This document shows, piece after piece, positions 54,803 to 63,927 of a stretch of DNA of 64,000 nucleotides. This stretch comes from Arthrobacter sp. KBS0702. GTDB lineage: Bacteria > Actinomycetota > Actinomycetes > Actinomycetales > Micrococcaceae. Every line of letters begins with the position of its first letter. Position 1 is the first letter of the stretch. The notes under the pieces were generated by a model. That model was not told the origin of the DNA. It saw only the letters and a program-made list of their open reading frames with translations, and made no database searches. Position numbers and translations under genes: made by a program. The stretch covers positions 1,860,001 through 1,924,000 of the forward strand of contig NZ_CP042172.1 of the NCBI RefSeq assembly GCF_005937985.2. The letters are read 5' to 3'.

Positions 54803-55555
54803 CTAGGAAGCGGCGGCGGTGGCGATGATCGGCACCACTGCTGCGACAATGCCGGCGAGTCCGCCGCCGACGAGCGGTCCGACCACCGGGATCCACGAGT
54901 AGCTCCAGTCCGAGGAGCCCTTGCCCTTGATGGGCAGCAGGGCGTGGGCGATGCGGGGACCAAGGTCACGGGCGGGGTTGATGGCGTATCCGGTGGGGCC
55001 GCCGAGGGATACACCGATGCCGACAACCAACAGGGCCACGGCCAGCGGGCCCAGGCCGGAGGGGGTCCCGCCGAAGGTCAGGATGACGAAGACGAGGACA
55101 AAGGTGCCGATGATTTCCGTGATCAGGTTCCACGGGGTGGAGCGGATGGCCGGTCCGGTGGAGAAGACGCCCAGCTTGCTGGCGGGCTCGGGTTCGGCGT
55201 CGAAGTGCTGCTTGTGCGCCAGCCACATCACGACGGCGCCCAGGAACGCACCGAGCAGTTCACCGCCGAAGTAGGTCAAGGTGGAGCCGAAGTCGACCGC
55301 GACGCCGGGGGCGTACTCCTTCTTGCCGTTGAGCAGCAAGCCGAAGGTTACGGCAGGGTTCAGGTGCGCGCCCGACTTGGCGGCAACGTAGACACCGGAG
55401 AAGACGGCAATGCCCCATCCCCAGGTGACCATCAGGAACCCGCCGTTGTTGCCCTTGGTGCCTTTGAGCGCGACGTTGGCCACAACGCCGCAACCCAGCA
55501 GGGTCAGCATTGCGGTGCCGAATACTTCGGACAGGAAAACTATTCCAAGAGACAT
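54803..55555 (-). CDS. glpF: Glycerol uptake facilitator (aquaglyceroporin)
   Basis: MIP-family channel with six helices. The two NPA boxes are HLNPAVT (first) and INPARD (second); the Asp after the second NPA marks a glycerol facilitator rather than a water channel. 250 residues. GAGGAG lies six bases upstream of the ATG. It is placed between glpD and glpK. Confidence 0.95.
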   Translation of the reverse strand: MSLGIVFLSEVFGTAMLTLLGCGVVANVALKGTKGNNGGFLMVTWGWGIAVFSGVYVAAKSGAHLNPAVTFGLLLNGKKEYAPGVAVDFGSTLTYFGGELLGAFLGAVVMWLAHKQHFDAEPEPASKLGVFSTGPAIRSTPWNLITEIIGTFVLVFVILTFGGTPSGLGPLAVALLVVGIGVSLGGPTGYAINPARDLGPRIAHALLPIKGKGSSDWSYSWIPVVGPLVGGGLAGIVAAVVPIIATAAAS

Positions 55556-55610
55556 CTTTGACTCCTCTATTTTCTGTTGTCAGCCCTTCGCGAGTTTGAA
55601 GGGCCGTTGG

Positions 55611-55636
55611 GCCGGCAGCGGTTTCGCGCTGCCGGC
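55611..55636 (-). terminator. Hairpin in the glpD-glpF spacer
   Basis: GCCGGCAGCG (55611-55620) and CGCTGCCGGC (55627-55636) form a 10-bp stem with a six-base loop in the 152-base gap. It could attenuate glpFK relative to glpD, or protect a processed end. Confidence 0.5.
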
Positions 55637-55707
55637 CGGCCACTGCCGGGCCCTCGAGGGGCCCTGCAGTCTTTGCGCCCGGACAAACCCGTCCGGGCAC
55701 GCAAGCA

Positions 55708-57522
55708 CTAGGCGACCAGGCTGTGGACCTGGACTCCGTGGAACCGTTCGAGCACCTCCTGGGCGTGGATAATCTCTGCAGCCCGCGCCGAGGTATCCCA
55801 GCCCAGCGGGCCGGACAGGATCTCGGCGGCTTCGTTCAGCAGCTCCCCGGTCACCAGCCCGCGGAAGGCGAGCGAGGTGCGGCGGACCAGCACGTCGATC
55901 AGGTGGCCGATCTGTTCGTTCTCCGCCATGTACTCCAGTTCCCGCACACTCAGTTCGCGGGTGGAGTGCAGCAGCCGGTCCGGCCCGGCGTCGAGGTAGG
56001 CCATCACGTCCACCGCGCGCGTGCCGTAGCGGGTCAGCAGGCCCGCCGTCCGGTCCGCATCACGGCCGGCGTCCATGTGCGCCTTGATCCAGCGCTGGAC
56101 GCCGTCCTCGGTGGCGGGGAAGCCTGCACCGCCACCGATGGCGAGTTTCGCGGTGGAGACTTTCCGCTCCAAGCCGAGCTCGGCCAGGACGTCGTTGCTG
56201 AGGTGCTCGGCCAAGGCCCGGAAGGTGGTCCACTTCCCGCCCACCAAGCTGAGAACGACGGCGCCGCCGTCGGCCTGCTGCCGGCCGCTGCCACTCCCCT
56301 GGCCGTTTCTGGCCGGCCCGCGGCGTTCGATCCGGTAGTCGCGGCTGACGAAGCCGGGCTGCGTGGCGTCGTGCCGGGGCAGCGGGCGGACACCGGAGAA
56401 GGTGTAGACGATCTGTTCCCGGTCCACCGCGACGTCCGGGAAGACATGCCCGATCAGGTCGAAGAAGTAGTCAATCTCGGCTTCGGTGCAGACCGCGTCC
56501 TCCGCCATGTCGGCGTCGACGTCGGTGGTTCCGACCAGGACGCGGTCACCCATCGGGTAGATCAGCACGATCCTGCCGTCCGTGTGCTCGAAGAAGATCT
56601 CCCGGCCCTGGCACGCCTCAAGCAGTTCGGGGTGGTCCAGCACGATGTGCGAGCCCTTGGTGCCGCCCATAAAGGCCGAGGCGGCGCCCATGGCCTGGTT
56701 GGTGAGGTCGACCCAGGCACCGGTGGTGTTGACCACCACGTCGGCGCTGAAATCGAAGACCTCGCCGGTCAGTTCGTCACGGAGCTGGACCGCGCCGGAC
56801 CGGCCGCCGGCTTCCGTCGCCGCGTCCATGGAGACGAGGGAAAGGTAGTTGCTGGCGCGGGCGCCGTTGCCGCCGGCCTCGCCGGCCTTCTCGCCGTCCT
56901 GGAGGACGTCCAGGGTCAGCCGCTCCGGGTTGTGCACGGAAGCGTCGAAGTAGGTCGCAGCGTATTTGATCCCAGGGTGCAGCCGCGGCAGCTCGGCCAG
57001 GGCGCGCTTCCGGCCGCGGAACTGGTGGCGCGGGACGGTGCCGCCGTCGCGGGAGAAGAAGTCGTACATGCTCAGTCCCAGCTTGATCAGGAAGGCGCCG
57101 CGCTCCTTGGGTGCGCCCTGCTGCTTGTGGGTCAGGAACCGCAGCGGCGCCGCGAGGATGCCGGAGAAGGTGCTGAAGATCGGGATGGTGGTCTGCAGCG
57201 GCTTCACGTAGTGCGGCGCGATGCGCAGGAGCCGGTTGCGTTCGACGACGGACTCCTGGACGAGGCGGAATTCGCCGTTTTCGAGGTACCTGATGCCACC
57301 GTGGATCATGTGCGAGGAGGCACCGCTGGCGCCCTGGCAGAAGTCCCCCCGTTCGACGAGGGCCACGTCTACGCCCTGGAGGGCCAGGTCACGGAAGGTC
57401 CCGACTCCGTTGATTCCGCCGCCGATGATCAGCACCTGCGCGTGCGGCCGGTTCCGCAGCCGCTGCACCGACGTGCGCTGGCTGTTCGTCGCCGATTGGC
57501 CGGATGAAACCTTGTTTCCCAA
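55708..57522 (-). CDS. glpD: Aerobic glycerol-3-phosphate dehydrogenase
   Basis: Membrane-associated FAD enzyme oxidising glycerol 3-phosphate to dihydroxyacetone phosphate and reducing menaquinone. FAD fold LIIGGGINGVGTFRDLALQG, then GASGASSHMIHGGIRYLE. DAO core through FSGVRPLPRHDATQPGFVSR, and the C-terminal DAO_C domain (EYMAENEQIGHLIDVLVRRT). About 604 residues. TTG 57522 has AAGGAG five bases upstream; a longer frame to 57612 is unsupported. A short Gly/Ser-rich insert (GQGSGSGRQQ) lies before VVLSLVGGKWTTFR. Divergent from the SorC regulator. Confidence 0.95.
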   Translation of the reverse strand: MGNKVSSGQSATNSQRTSVQRLRNRPHAQVLIIGGGINGVGTFRDLALQGVDVALVERGDFCQGASGASSHMIHGGIRYLENGEFRLVQESVVERNRLLRIAPHYVKPLQTTIPIFSTFSGILAAPLRFLTHKQQGAPKERGAFLIKLGLSMYDFFSRDGGTVPRHQFRGRKRALAELPRLHPGIKYAATYFDASVHNPERLTLDVLQDGEKAGEAGGNGARASNYLSLVSMDAATEAGGRSGAVQLRDELTGEVFDFSADVVVNTTGAWVDLTNQAMGAASAFMGGTKGSHIVLDHPELLEACQGREIFFEHTDGRIVLIYPMGDRVLVGTTDVDADMAEDAVCTEAEIDYFFDLIGHVFPDVAVDREQIVYTFSGVRPLPRHDATQPGFVSRDYRIERRGPARNGQGSGSGRQQADGGAVVLSLVGGKWTTFRALAEHLSNDVLAELGLERKVSTAKLAIGGGAGFPATEDGVQRWIKAHMDAGRDADRTAGLLTRYGTRAVDVMAYLDAGPDRLLHSTRELSVRELEYMAENEQIGHLIDVLVRRTSLAFRGLVTGELLNEAAEILSGPLGWDTSARAAEIIHAQEVLERFHGVQVHSLVA

Positions 57523-57618
57523 AACTGCTCCTTGGGGCTTGTTACTGCGCGGCGCGCCGTCTGGCACGTCGCGTTCAACACTATTCTTTGGACTAATGGA
57601 AAATGGAGTCAAGCACTA

Positions 57619-57632
57619 TGCACAAACGTGCA
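57619..57632. promoter_or_regulatory. Candidate operator between glpD and its regulator
   Basis: The inverted repeat TGCAC-AAAC-GTGCA lies 13 bases before the regulator start and about 100 bases upstream of glpD. The position suits autoregulation and control of glpD-glpF-glpK. Confidence 0.5.
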
Positions 57633-57645
57633 GATTGGAAATGGA

Positions 57646-58608
57646 ATGTCGCCCACCCGCCAGTCCGACGCCCTCCGGGCCGCCCAGCTGTATTACCTCC
57701 AAGACCTGACCATGGACGCGATCGCCCGTGAGCTCCGCACCTCCCGTTCGACCGTTTCCCGGTTGCTCTCCGCGGCCCGTGAATCCGGCCTGGTGCAGGT
57801 CCAGATCCGCAGCCCGCTCGATACCGGCCCCGAACTCGAGAGCATGATCCGGGCCGAGTACAAGGTCGATGTGCACGTCGTCCCGGTGGTGGACACGCTC
57901 AACGAGGCGGAAACGCTGGACCGGGTGGCGATGCAGGCTGCACGCACCATCGGCCCGCTGGTGGACTCGAACGCCATCATCGGCGTGGCCTGGGGCTCCA
58001 CGTTGAGCGCCGTCAGCCGGCACCTGACCCGGAAGATCACCCACGACAGCATCATCGTCCAGCTCAACGGGGCCGGAAACATGCAGACAACAGGCATCAC
58101 CTACGCCTCGGACATCATGCGGCGCTTCGGCAGCGCCTACGGTGCGCGGGTGGAACAGTTCCCGGTGCCGGCGTTCTTTGACCACGCGGCCACCAAGGAG
58201 GCCATGTGGAATGAACGCAGTGTTCAGCGCATCCTGCGGCTGCAGTCCCGGATGAGCATCGCTATCTTCGGGGTGGGATCGGTCGACGCCGACTACCCCA
58301 GCCACGTCTACGCCGGCGGCTACCTGGACGAGGACGACCTGAACGTCCTGGCCAATTCCGACGTCGTAGGGGACGTTGCCACCGTCTTCTTCCGCGCCGA
58401 CGGCTCCTCCGACGGCATCACCCTCAACGAGCGTTCCACGGGGCCGGACCTGGCCCAGCTCCGACAAGTCCGGCGACGGATCTGTGTCGTGTCCGGGGCG
58501 TCCAAGATCAACGGGCTGCGCGGGGCGCTGGCCGCCGGGCTGGCCACAGACCTGATCCTCGACGAGGCCACAGCCCGGCGGCTGGTCGGTTCTGAAGGCC
58601 CAAGCTGA
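57646..58608 (+). CDS. SorC/DeoR-type sugar-binding transcriptional regulator
   Basis: About 320 residues. The N-terminal HTH reads AAQLYYLQDLTMDAIARELR with TSRSTVSRLLSAARESGLV, the SorC-family pattern. The C-terminal phosphosugar-binding domain (about residues 60-315) has VAWGSTLSAVSRHL, QLNGAGNMQTTGITYASDIM and VSGASKINGLRGALAAGLAT, with D at ATDLILDEATA. It is divergent from glpD-glpF-glpK and probably senses a phosphorylated intermediate such as glycerol 3-phosphate or DHAP. ATG 57646 is the start that fits the family; upstream frame overlaps glpD. Confidence 0.9.
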   Translation: MSPTRQSDALRAAQLYYLQDLTMDAIARELRTSRSTVSRLLSAARESGLVQVQIRSPLDTGPELESMIRAEYKVDVHVVPVVDTLNEAETLDRVAMQAARTIGPLVDSNAIIGVAWGSTLSAVSRHLTRKITHDSIIVQLNGAGNMQTTGITYASDIMRRFGSAYGARVEQFPVPAFFDHAATKEAMWNERSVQRILRLQSRMSIAIFGVGSVDADYPSHVYAGGYLDEDDLNVLANSDVVGDVATVFFRADGSSDGITLNERSTGPDLAQLRQVRRRICVVSGASKINGLRGALAAGLATDLILDEATARRLVGSEGPS

Positions 58609-58643
58609 CGGCCGGCCGGCGCCGGCCGGGCCGCCGAAATGGG

Positions 58644-58649
58644 TAGAGT
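58644..58649 (+). promoter_or_regulatory. -10 box of a probable leaderless promoter (aldo/keto reductase)
   Basis: TAGAGT is seven bases before ATG 58657, without a Shine-Dalgarno. Confidence 0.45.
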
Positions 58650-58656
58650 CGGTGCT

Positions 58657-59526
58657 ATGAGAATTTCCCCCCGGCTGACGCTGAACAACGGTGTGTTGAT
58701 GGACCGCCTCGGGTTCGGGCTCTACAAGGTTCCACCCGCTGACGCCGCCGGGCTCGTCACCATGGCGCTGGAGGCCGGCTACCGGCACTTCGACACGGCT
58801 GCCATGTACGGGAACGAGACCGGCGTCGGGAAGGCGATCGGCGCCTTGTCAGCCTTCGACGGCTCCGCCGGTGGCTCCGGCGAGCTGCACCCCCCGCTCG
58901 CCCGGGAAGACCTCTTCGTGACCACGAAACTCTGGAATGACGACCAGGGCTACGACGCCACGCTGCGGGCCTTCGACACCTCCATCGCCAAGCTCGGCCT
59001 GGAATACGTGGACCTGTACCTGATCCACTGGCCCTGCGCCCGGCGCGGGCTCTACACCGAGAGCTACCGCGCCCTCGAAACGCTTTACCGCGAAGGCCGG
59101 GTCCGCGCCATCGGGGTGTCCAACTTCCAGCCCGCGCACCTGGAGTACCTGCTTCAGACCGCCGAAGTGGTGCCCGCCGTCAACCAGATCGAGCTCCACC
59201 CGTGGCTGCAGCAGGCCGAACTGAGGGCCCTGCACGCCTCGCTCGGCATCACCACCGAGGCGTGGAGCCCGCTGGGCCGCGGCCAGGTGCTGCAGGACCC
59301 GGTGGTAGTCGAGCTCGCCGCCGCGCACCGGCGCACGGCGGCGCAGATCATCCTGCGCTGGCACCTGGAACTGGGCAACGTCGTCATTCCCAAGGCCAGC
59401 TCCTACACCCGGATCCGCGAGAACCACGACCTCTTCGGTTTCAGCCTCGGCACCGCGGATTTGGACGCCCTCGCCGGCCTGGAACGGGGCTTCCGCACCG
59501 GCTCGAACCCCGACGACGTCAACTAG
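58657..59526 (+). CDS. Aldo/keto reductase
   Basis: NADPH-dependent oxidoreductase with TIM-barrel fold, 289 residues. The catalytic tetrad is D46, Y51, K91 and H124 (GYRHFDTAAMYGNE, VTTKLWNDD, LIHWPC). The cofactor end IPKASSYTRIRENHDLFGF is typical of the 2,5-diketo-gluconate reductase-like group. A short Gly/Ser-rich insert (FDGSAGGSGELHPP) lies between helix 1 and strand 3. The substrate is unknown. Followed by a hydrolase after 11 bases. Confidence 0.93.
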   Translation: MRISPRLTLNNGVLMDRLGFGLYKVPPADAAGLVTMALEAGYRHFDTAAMYGNETGVGKAIGALSAFDGSAGGSGELHPPLAREDLFVTTKLWNDDQGYDATLRAFDTSIAKLGLEYVDLYLIHWPCARRGLYTESYRALETLYREGRVRAIGVSNFQPAHLEYLLQTAEVVPAVNQIELHPWLQQAELRALHASLGITTEAWSPLGRGQVLQDPVVVELAAAHRRTAAQIILRWHLELGNVVIPKASSYTRIRENHDLFGFSLGTADLDALAGLERGFRTGSNPDDVN

Positions 59527-59537
59527 GATCCGATCGA

Positions 59538-60467
59538 ATGGAACACGTGGCCACCGAATCCTCCCCCGCACCTCCCCTGCTCAGCGCCGAACTCGAGTCG
59601 CGCAGCAGCGCCTCGGCCGTGGACCTCGACGGCACCAGGGTCGCCTACTGGAGCTACGAGCCGGTCCGCGAGACCGAGGCGACCCGGACCATCCTGGTGA
59701 TCCACGGATTCCGCGGCGACCACCACGGACTGCTCCGCGTGGTCGACCAGCTGCCCGACATGCGCCTGATCATGCCGGACCTGCCGGGGTTCGGCGCCTC
59801 CGGCGCCTTCCGCGCCGGCGGCCACAGCGTCGAGGGCTACGGCCGGTTCATCAAGGACTTCATGGCAGCCCTGGGGCTCGGCCCGGACACCGTACTGCTG
59901 GGCCACTCCTTTGGTTCAATCGTCACCAGCCACTTTGTGGCCGACAACCCCGGCGCGGTCGCCGAACTGATCCTGATCAACCCCATCGCCGCGCCCGCCC
60001 TCGAGGGGCCCAAGGGACTCATGACCAAGGCTGCGGTGCTGTACTACGAGGCCGCCGCCCGGCTCCCCCGCCGCCTCGGAAACGCCCTGCTGCGCAACCA
60101 GCTGATCGTCCGGGTGATGAGCGAGACCATGGCCAAGACCAAGGACCCGGTGGTGCGGCAGTTCGTCCACGACCAGCACAGCGCGTACTTTTCCGCCTTC
60201 GCCGACCGCGACAGCCTGCTCGAAGCCTTCAAGGCCTCCGTCAGCAGCAATGTCGCCGAGGTGGCGCCGCGCCTCACGCTGCCGGTGCTCCTGGTGGCCG
60301 GCGAGAAGGACGAGATCGCCACCCTCCCGGACCAGCACAAGCTGTTGCCGCTGCTGCCGGACGGAACCCTCGAAGTCATTCCCGGCGTCGGGCACCTGAT
60401 CCACTACGAGACCCCGGCGCCCGCCGCGGGCTTCATCCGACGCTTCCTGAAGGACCACGCCGCGTGA
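59538..60467 (+). CDS. Alpha/beta hydrolase
   Basis: 309-residue alpha/beta hydrolase with the lid-containing C-C hydrolase / esterase pattern. Oxyanion region LVIHGFRGDHHG (about residues 53-64), PDLPGFGASG, nucleophile elbow GHSFGS (S124), acid in AGEKDEIATLPD (about 265) and His in GVGHLIHYE (about 289). The substrate is unknown. Its last codon overlaps the glycosyltransferase start (GTGA), so the two are coupled. Confidence 0.9.
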   Translation: MEHVATESSPAPPLLSAELESRSSASAVDLDGTRVAYWSYEPVRETEATRTILVIHGFRGDHHGLLRVVDQLPDMRLIMPDLPGFGASGAFRAGGHSVEGYGRFIKDFMAALGLGPDTVLLGHSFGSIVTSHFVADNPGAVAELILINPIAAPALEGPKGLMTKAAVLYYEAAARLPRRLGNALLRNQLIVRVMSETMAKTKDPVVRQFVHDQHSAYFSAFADRDSLLEAFKASVSSNVAEVAPRLTLPVLLVAGEKDEIATLPDQHKLLPLLPDGTLEVIPGVGHLIHYETPAPAAGFIRRFLKDHAA

Positions 60468-61549
60468 AAATCCTCATTGACGCCCGCTTCACCAGGCTCG
60501 ACCACCACGATGGCATCAGCCGTTACGGCGCCAGCCTCATTGCCGCGACCGCCAAGATCGCGGACGTCTCCATGCTGATCAGCGACACGCGCCAGCTGGC
60601 GCTGCTGCCAGACGTCCCCTACACCCTGATCAACAGCCCGCTCTCACCGGCCGAGCTCTTCGTCGCAGCCAAGGTCAATCCGCTGGGGGCCGACGTGGTG
60701 GTATGCCCGATGCAGACCATGGGCAGCTGGGGCCGGAAATACGCCCTGGTCCTGACCCTGCACGACCTGATCTACTACGAACACCCGGCACCTCCCGGGT
60801 TCCTCCCCGCACCGGTCCGGGTGCTGTGGCGGCTGTACCACAAAGCATTCTGGCCGCAGCGCGTGCTGTTGAACCGGGCGGACGTCGTCGCCACCATCAG
60901 CTCCACCACCGAAGCCCTGATGGCCAAGTACCGCCTGACGAAACGGCCGGTGCGGATCGTCGGCAACGCCCCGCAGCCGGGGCTCACGCCTCGGGATCCC
61001 GGGGCCGGCGCCGACAAGACGTTGCTCTACATGGGCTCCTTTATGCCCTACAAGAACGTGGAAACCATGGTCAGGGGCATGGCAGAGCTCCCGGACATGA
61101 CCCTGCACCTGCTGAGCCGGATCACGCCCGAACGCAGGGCGGAGCTGGAGGCCCTGGCCCCGGCCGGCGCCGACATCGTGTTCCACAACGGTGTGACGGA
61201 TGCCGAGTACGAGGGGTTGCTGGCCCGAACCACCGCCCTGGTCAGCCTCTCCAAGGCGGAGGGCTACGGCCTGCCCTTGGTGGAGGCCATGTCGCACGGC
61301 ACTCCGGTCATCGCCAGCGATATCCCGATCTTCCGCGAGGTCGGCGGGGACGCGGTCAGCTACGTGGATCCGGAGTCCCCGTCAGCCTTTGCCGCGGCCG
61401 TCCGCGCCCTTGAGGAGCCGGACCGGTGGAAGGACCGTTCGGGCCGTGCGGTGCAGCGCGCGGCCGAGTTCAGCTGGGACGCCTCCGCGCAGCGCCTGCT
61501 TGCCGCCGCCGAGGAGGCCGTGGCCCTGCGCGCACGCAAGCGCCGCTAA
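60464..61549 (+). CDS. Glycosyltransferase family 4
   Basis: GT-B fold glycosyltransferase, 361 residues. N-terminal Rossmann half starts MKILIDARFTRLDHHDGISR and contains LTLHDLIYYEHP and ISSTTEALMAKY. The C-terminal half has LLYMGSFMPYKNVETMVRGM and the GT4 signature LSKAEGYGLPLVEAMSHGTP with EVGGDAVSYVDPES. It could glycosylate a lipid or cell-wall acceptor. Translationally coupled to the hydrolase. A 20-bp tandem duplication covers the stop codon. Confidence 0.92.
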   Translation: MKILIDARFTRLDHHDGISRYGASLIAATAKIADVSMLISDTRQLALLPDVPYTLINSPLSPAELFVAAKVNPLGADVVVCPMQTMGSWGRKYALVLTLHDLIYYEHPAPPGFLPAPVRVLWRLYHKAFWPQRVLLNRADVVATISSTTEALMAKYRLTKRPVRIVGNAPQPGLTPRDPGAGADKTLLYMGSFMPYKNVETMVRGMAELPDMTLHLLSRITPERRAELEALAPAGADIVFHNGVTDAEYEGLLARTTALVSLSKAEGYGLPLVEAMSHGTPVIASDIPIFREVGGDAVSYVDPESPSAFAAAVRALEEPDRWKDRSGRAVQRAAEFSWDASAQRLLAAAEEAVALRARKRR

Positions 61550-61577
61550 GGGCCGCCAAGCGCCGCTAAGGGCCGCC
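61538..61577. repeat. 20-bp tandem duplication at the glycosyltransferase stop codon
   Basis: Two exact head-to-tail copies of a 20-base unit (61538-61557 and 61558-61577). The first includes the TAA stop at 61547-61549. Confidence 0.85.
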
Positions 61578-61645
61578 GTTTCGCTGGTTCCGCGCCGATT
61601 CGACGCGCACGGACGTCTAATGCGCAGGGAAGCGTCGAAACGGCG
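61574..61645. repeat. Long palindromic element between convergent genes
   Basis: Outer arms CGCCGTTTCG (61574-61583) and CGAAACGGCG (61636-61645), with inner complementary pieces TTCGACGC / GCGTCGAA and GCGCA / TGCGC. It may act as a terminator for the convergent glycosyltransferase and priA genes, or be a dispersed repeat. Confidence 0.6.
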
Positions 61646-61648
61646 CCG

Positions 61649-63814
61649 TTAGAGGACGTCGACGCCGTCGAGCCGCAGCTGCACCGGATCGTCGGTGCGT
61701 TTGGCGGCCGCCGCGGCCTTGACCGCGCGCATCGCCCTGGTGGCTTCGGCGGCCTGGGCATAGGGAATGAACAGTAGGGTCCGGACCTCCTCGCCGTGCC
61801 GCTCTGCGCCCGGCGGAGAAGCTGCCGCCCCGGAACCGCCGATGCCGTGCAGCGGCGCGGGTCCGGCCGATCTGAGTATGATGCCCTGCTTGGCCAGGGC
61901 GGCCTCGATGGCGTGGGTGAAATGTCCGACGGCAGTCCGGCCTCCGGTGACGGACGCAATCCGGACCGCGGGCGGCAGCGAGAGCTCCTGCCGCAGGGCT
62001 AGCTCCCGCCCGGCGTAGCCTGCCGGGTCCCAGCGCAGCAGCGCACCCACCCCGGCGGTGTCCTCGGCGGTGATGACCACCAGGCCACCCGCAGCCGCGG
62101 GCCGAACCAGGGCTGCGGCGTTGAACCAGCGCCGGACGGCATCCTCGCCCGCCCGGAGGTTTTCGCGGCGCAGCAGCGAGTCGCCGTCCAGCAGCAGCGC
62201 AGCGGCATAGCCCCCGGCCGCCACCGGCTCCGCCCCGACCGTGGCCACCACCAGGGCCTTGGAGTCCGGGACCGTGGCCAGGACACGGTCTCCGGAGGAA
62301 GTGACCACGGGCTTGCCCGGAAAGGCCCGGCCCAGTTCCTCCGCGGTCCGCAACGCGCCCGTCGCTCCCCGGCGGAGCCGGACCCCGTTGCAGTGCACAC
62401 AACGCCATTCCGGGGCGGCCGCGGAACACCAGCGGCAGACGGGCACGGCTGCGTTGCCGCCGGGCCCGGCAATCGCCAGCGGGCCGTTGCAGGCGGTGCA
62501 CCGTGCCGGCTCGCGGCAGCGTTCACAGGCCAGGGAGGGCGCGTAGCCGGCCCTGGCAACCTGGACGAGGACGGGGCCGCGCTCCAGGCCTTCCTTCGCG
62601 GCCCGCCAGGCGGCGCCGGGCAGCCGCGCGATCCGGGCCAGCGGGTCACGCTCCTGCTCGAAACTGTCGGCGGTGTTGAGGACGCGCGGCACGGTGCGTC
62701 GCGCCACGGTCCGCTCCGCCTCGACCAGGCGGGCCCAGCCGGATTCCACCAGCCGTTGCGTCTCGGTGCTGCGTGCATGGCCCGCGAGGAGGCAGGCGGC
62801 TCCTTCGTGCGCCGACCGGAGCAGGAGGACTTCCCGGGCGTGGGCATACGGGGACCGCTGTTCGATGTGCAGGTCGTCGCCGTCGTCCCAGCAGACCACC
62901 AGGCCCAGCTTGTGGACCGGGGCGTACGCGGCGGAGCGTGTCCCCACCGCGACCCCGGCCGCGCCGCTGAGCACCCGCAGGAAGCTGCGGTACCGGGGGG
63001 TTGGTCCGTCGTCGGCGGTGAGCCTGGCCACGTCGCCGGCCGGAAGCAGCTCCAGCAGGGCAGCCTCTACCCGGTCCAGGTCGCGGTAATCGGGCACCAC
63101 CACGACGGCGCCCCGGCCGGAGCGGCGGACGGCGGCAACGGCTTCGGCAATCATTCGGGGCCACCCGCCCGGGCCGAACCCCTGGAGGGCACCCAGCGCG
63201 GCACGGGGTGATTCCCCCGCTAGGAGGTGCTGCAAGAACGCCGGACCGTTGTGGTACACCGCCCAGCCGGACGGTACGGGGGCCTCAGGAGCTGCGGGAG
63301 CGCCGTCGCCGGGGGCGGAGCCTGCGGCGAAAAGTGCGGGGTCCAGCAGCCCGCCGGGTGCGAACTCCTTTTCCAGTTTGGCCATCCGGGGCGGGACGGC
63401 GACACGCAGCACGTCGCTGACGGTCCCGGCGTAGCGTGCCGCCACCCGTCCGGCCAGTTCGGCTACCGCGGGTGTGAGCACCGGTACCGGGGACACGACC
63501 TTGAATAGCGGCACCAAGGGGTGGCCGGCATCGGAGGCCGCTGTTCGTTCGAGGAGGTAGCCGCCCAGCTCCTGGCCGCTGAACTTAACCCTGACCCGGA
63601 CACCTGGCCGGGCTGCTGCGTCCAGTTCGGCCGGCACGCTGTAATCGAACGGCCAGTCCAGGTGCGGGAGGGATGACTCCAGCAGCACCCGGGCAACCGG
63701 CAGTTCGGCGGCCAGGGCCGGTCCGGCCGCGGCCGCGGAGGCGGGGAAGCCGTGCAGCAGTGAGAGCTGCAGCGGTTCGTCCGGCGCTGTTGCGCCGCCC
63801 CGGGCTGGCGTCAT
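61649..63814 (-). CDS. priA: Probable primosomal protein N' (PriA-like, no ATPase motif)
   Basis: 721 residues. The N-terminal 3' DNA-binding domain (PVARVLLESSLPHLDWPFDYSV), zinc-type cysteines (CERCREPARCTACNGPL, CRWCSAAAPEWRCVHC) and C-terminal domain are present. The helicase motifs are lost: where Walker A should be there is GFGPGGWPRM, and the DEAH position reads CWDDGDDLH. This is the usual state of actinobacterial PriA, which likely keeps a structural replication-restart role. GGGAGG precedes the ATG. It is convergent with the glycosyltransferase. Confidence 0.92.
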   Translation of the reverse strand: MTPARGGATAPDEPLQLSLLHGFPASAAAAGPALAAELPVARVLLESSLPHLDWPFDYSVPAELDAAARPGVRVRVKFSGQELGGYLLERTAASDAGHPLVPLFKVVSPVPVLTPAVAELAGRVAARYAGTVSDVLRVAVPPRMAKLEKEFAPGGLLDPALFAAGSAPGDGAPAAPEAPVPSGWAVYHNGPAFLQHLLAGESPRAALGALQGFGPGGWPRMIAEAVAAVRRSGRGAVVVVPDYRDLDRVEAALLELLPAGDVARLTADDGPTPRYRSFLRVLSGAAGVAVGTRSAAYAPVHKLGLVVCWDDGDDLHIEQRSPYAHAREVLLLRSAHEGAACLLAGHARSTETQRLVESGWARLVEAERTVARRTVPRVLNTADSFEQERDPLARIARLPGAAWRAAKEGLERGPVLVQVARAGYAPSLACERCREPARCTACNGPLAIAGPGGNAAVPVCRWCSAAAPEWRCVHCNGVRLRRGATGALRTAEELGRAFPGKPVVTSSGDRVLATVPDSKALVVATVGAEPVAAGGYAAALLLDGDSLLRRENLRAGEDAVRRWFNAAALVRPAAAGGLVVITAEDTAGVGALLRWDPAGYAGRELALRQELSLPPAVRIASVTGGRTAVGHFTHAIEAALAKQGIILRSAGPAPLHGIGGSGAAASPPGAERHGEEVRTLLFIPYAQAAEATRAMRAVKAAAAAKRTDDPVQLRLDGVDVL

Positions 63815-63876
63815 GGTGCCTGCCTCCCTTCAGCGGCTGGTCATGGACAAGTGTGTTGAGCAAGAGCGTTAAGCAC

Positions 63877-63908
63877 GTAGCCAGGCCGCCGTTCGGCGGC
63901 CTGGCTAC
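63877..63908. terminator. Terminator upstream of priA
   Basis: A 14-bp perfect inverted repeat (63877-63890 and 63895-63908) with a GTTC loop. It lies upstream of priA and probably ends a minus-strand gene beyond the window (metK in relatives). Confidence 0.82.
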
Positions 63909-63927
63909 AGCACATCACAGGGCTGGG

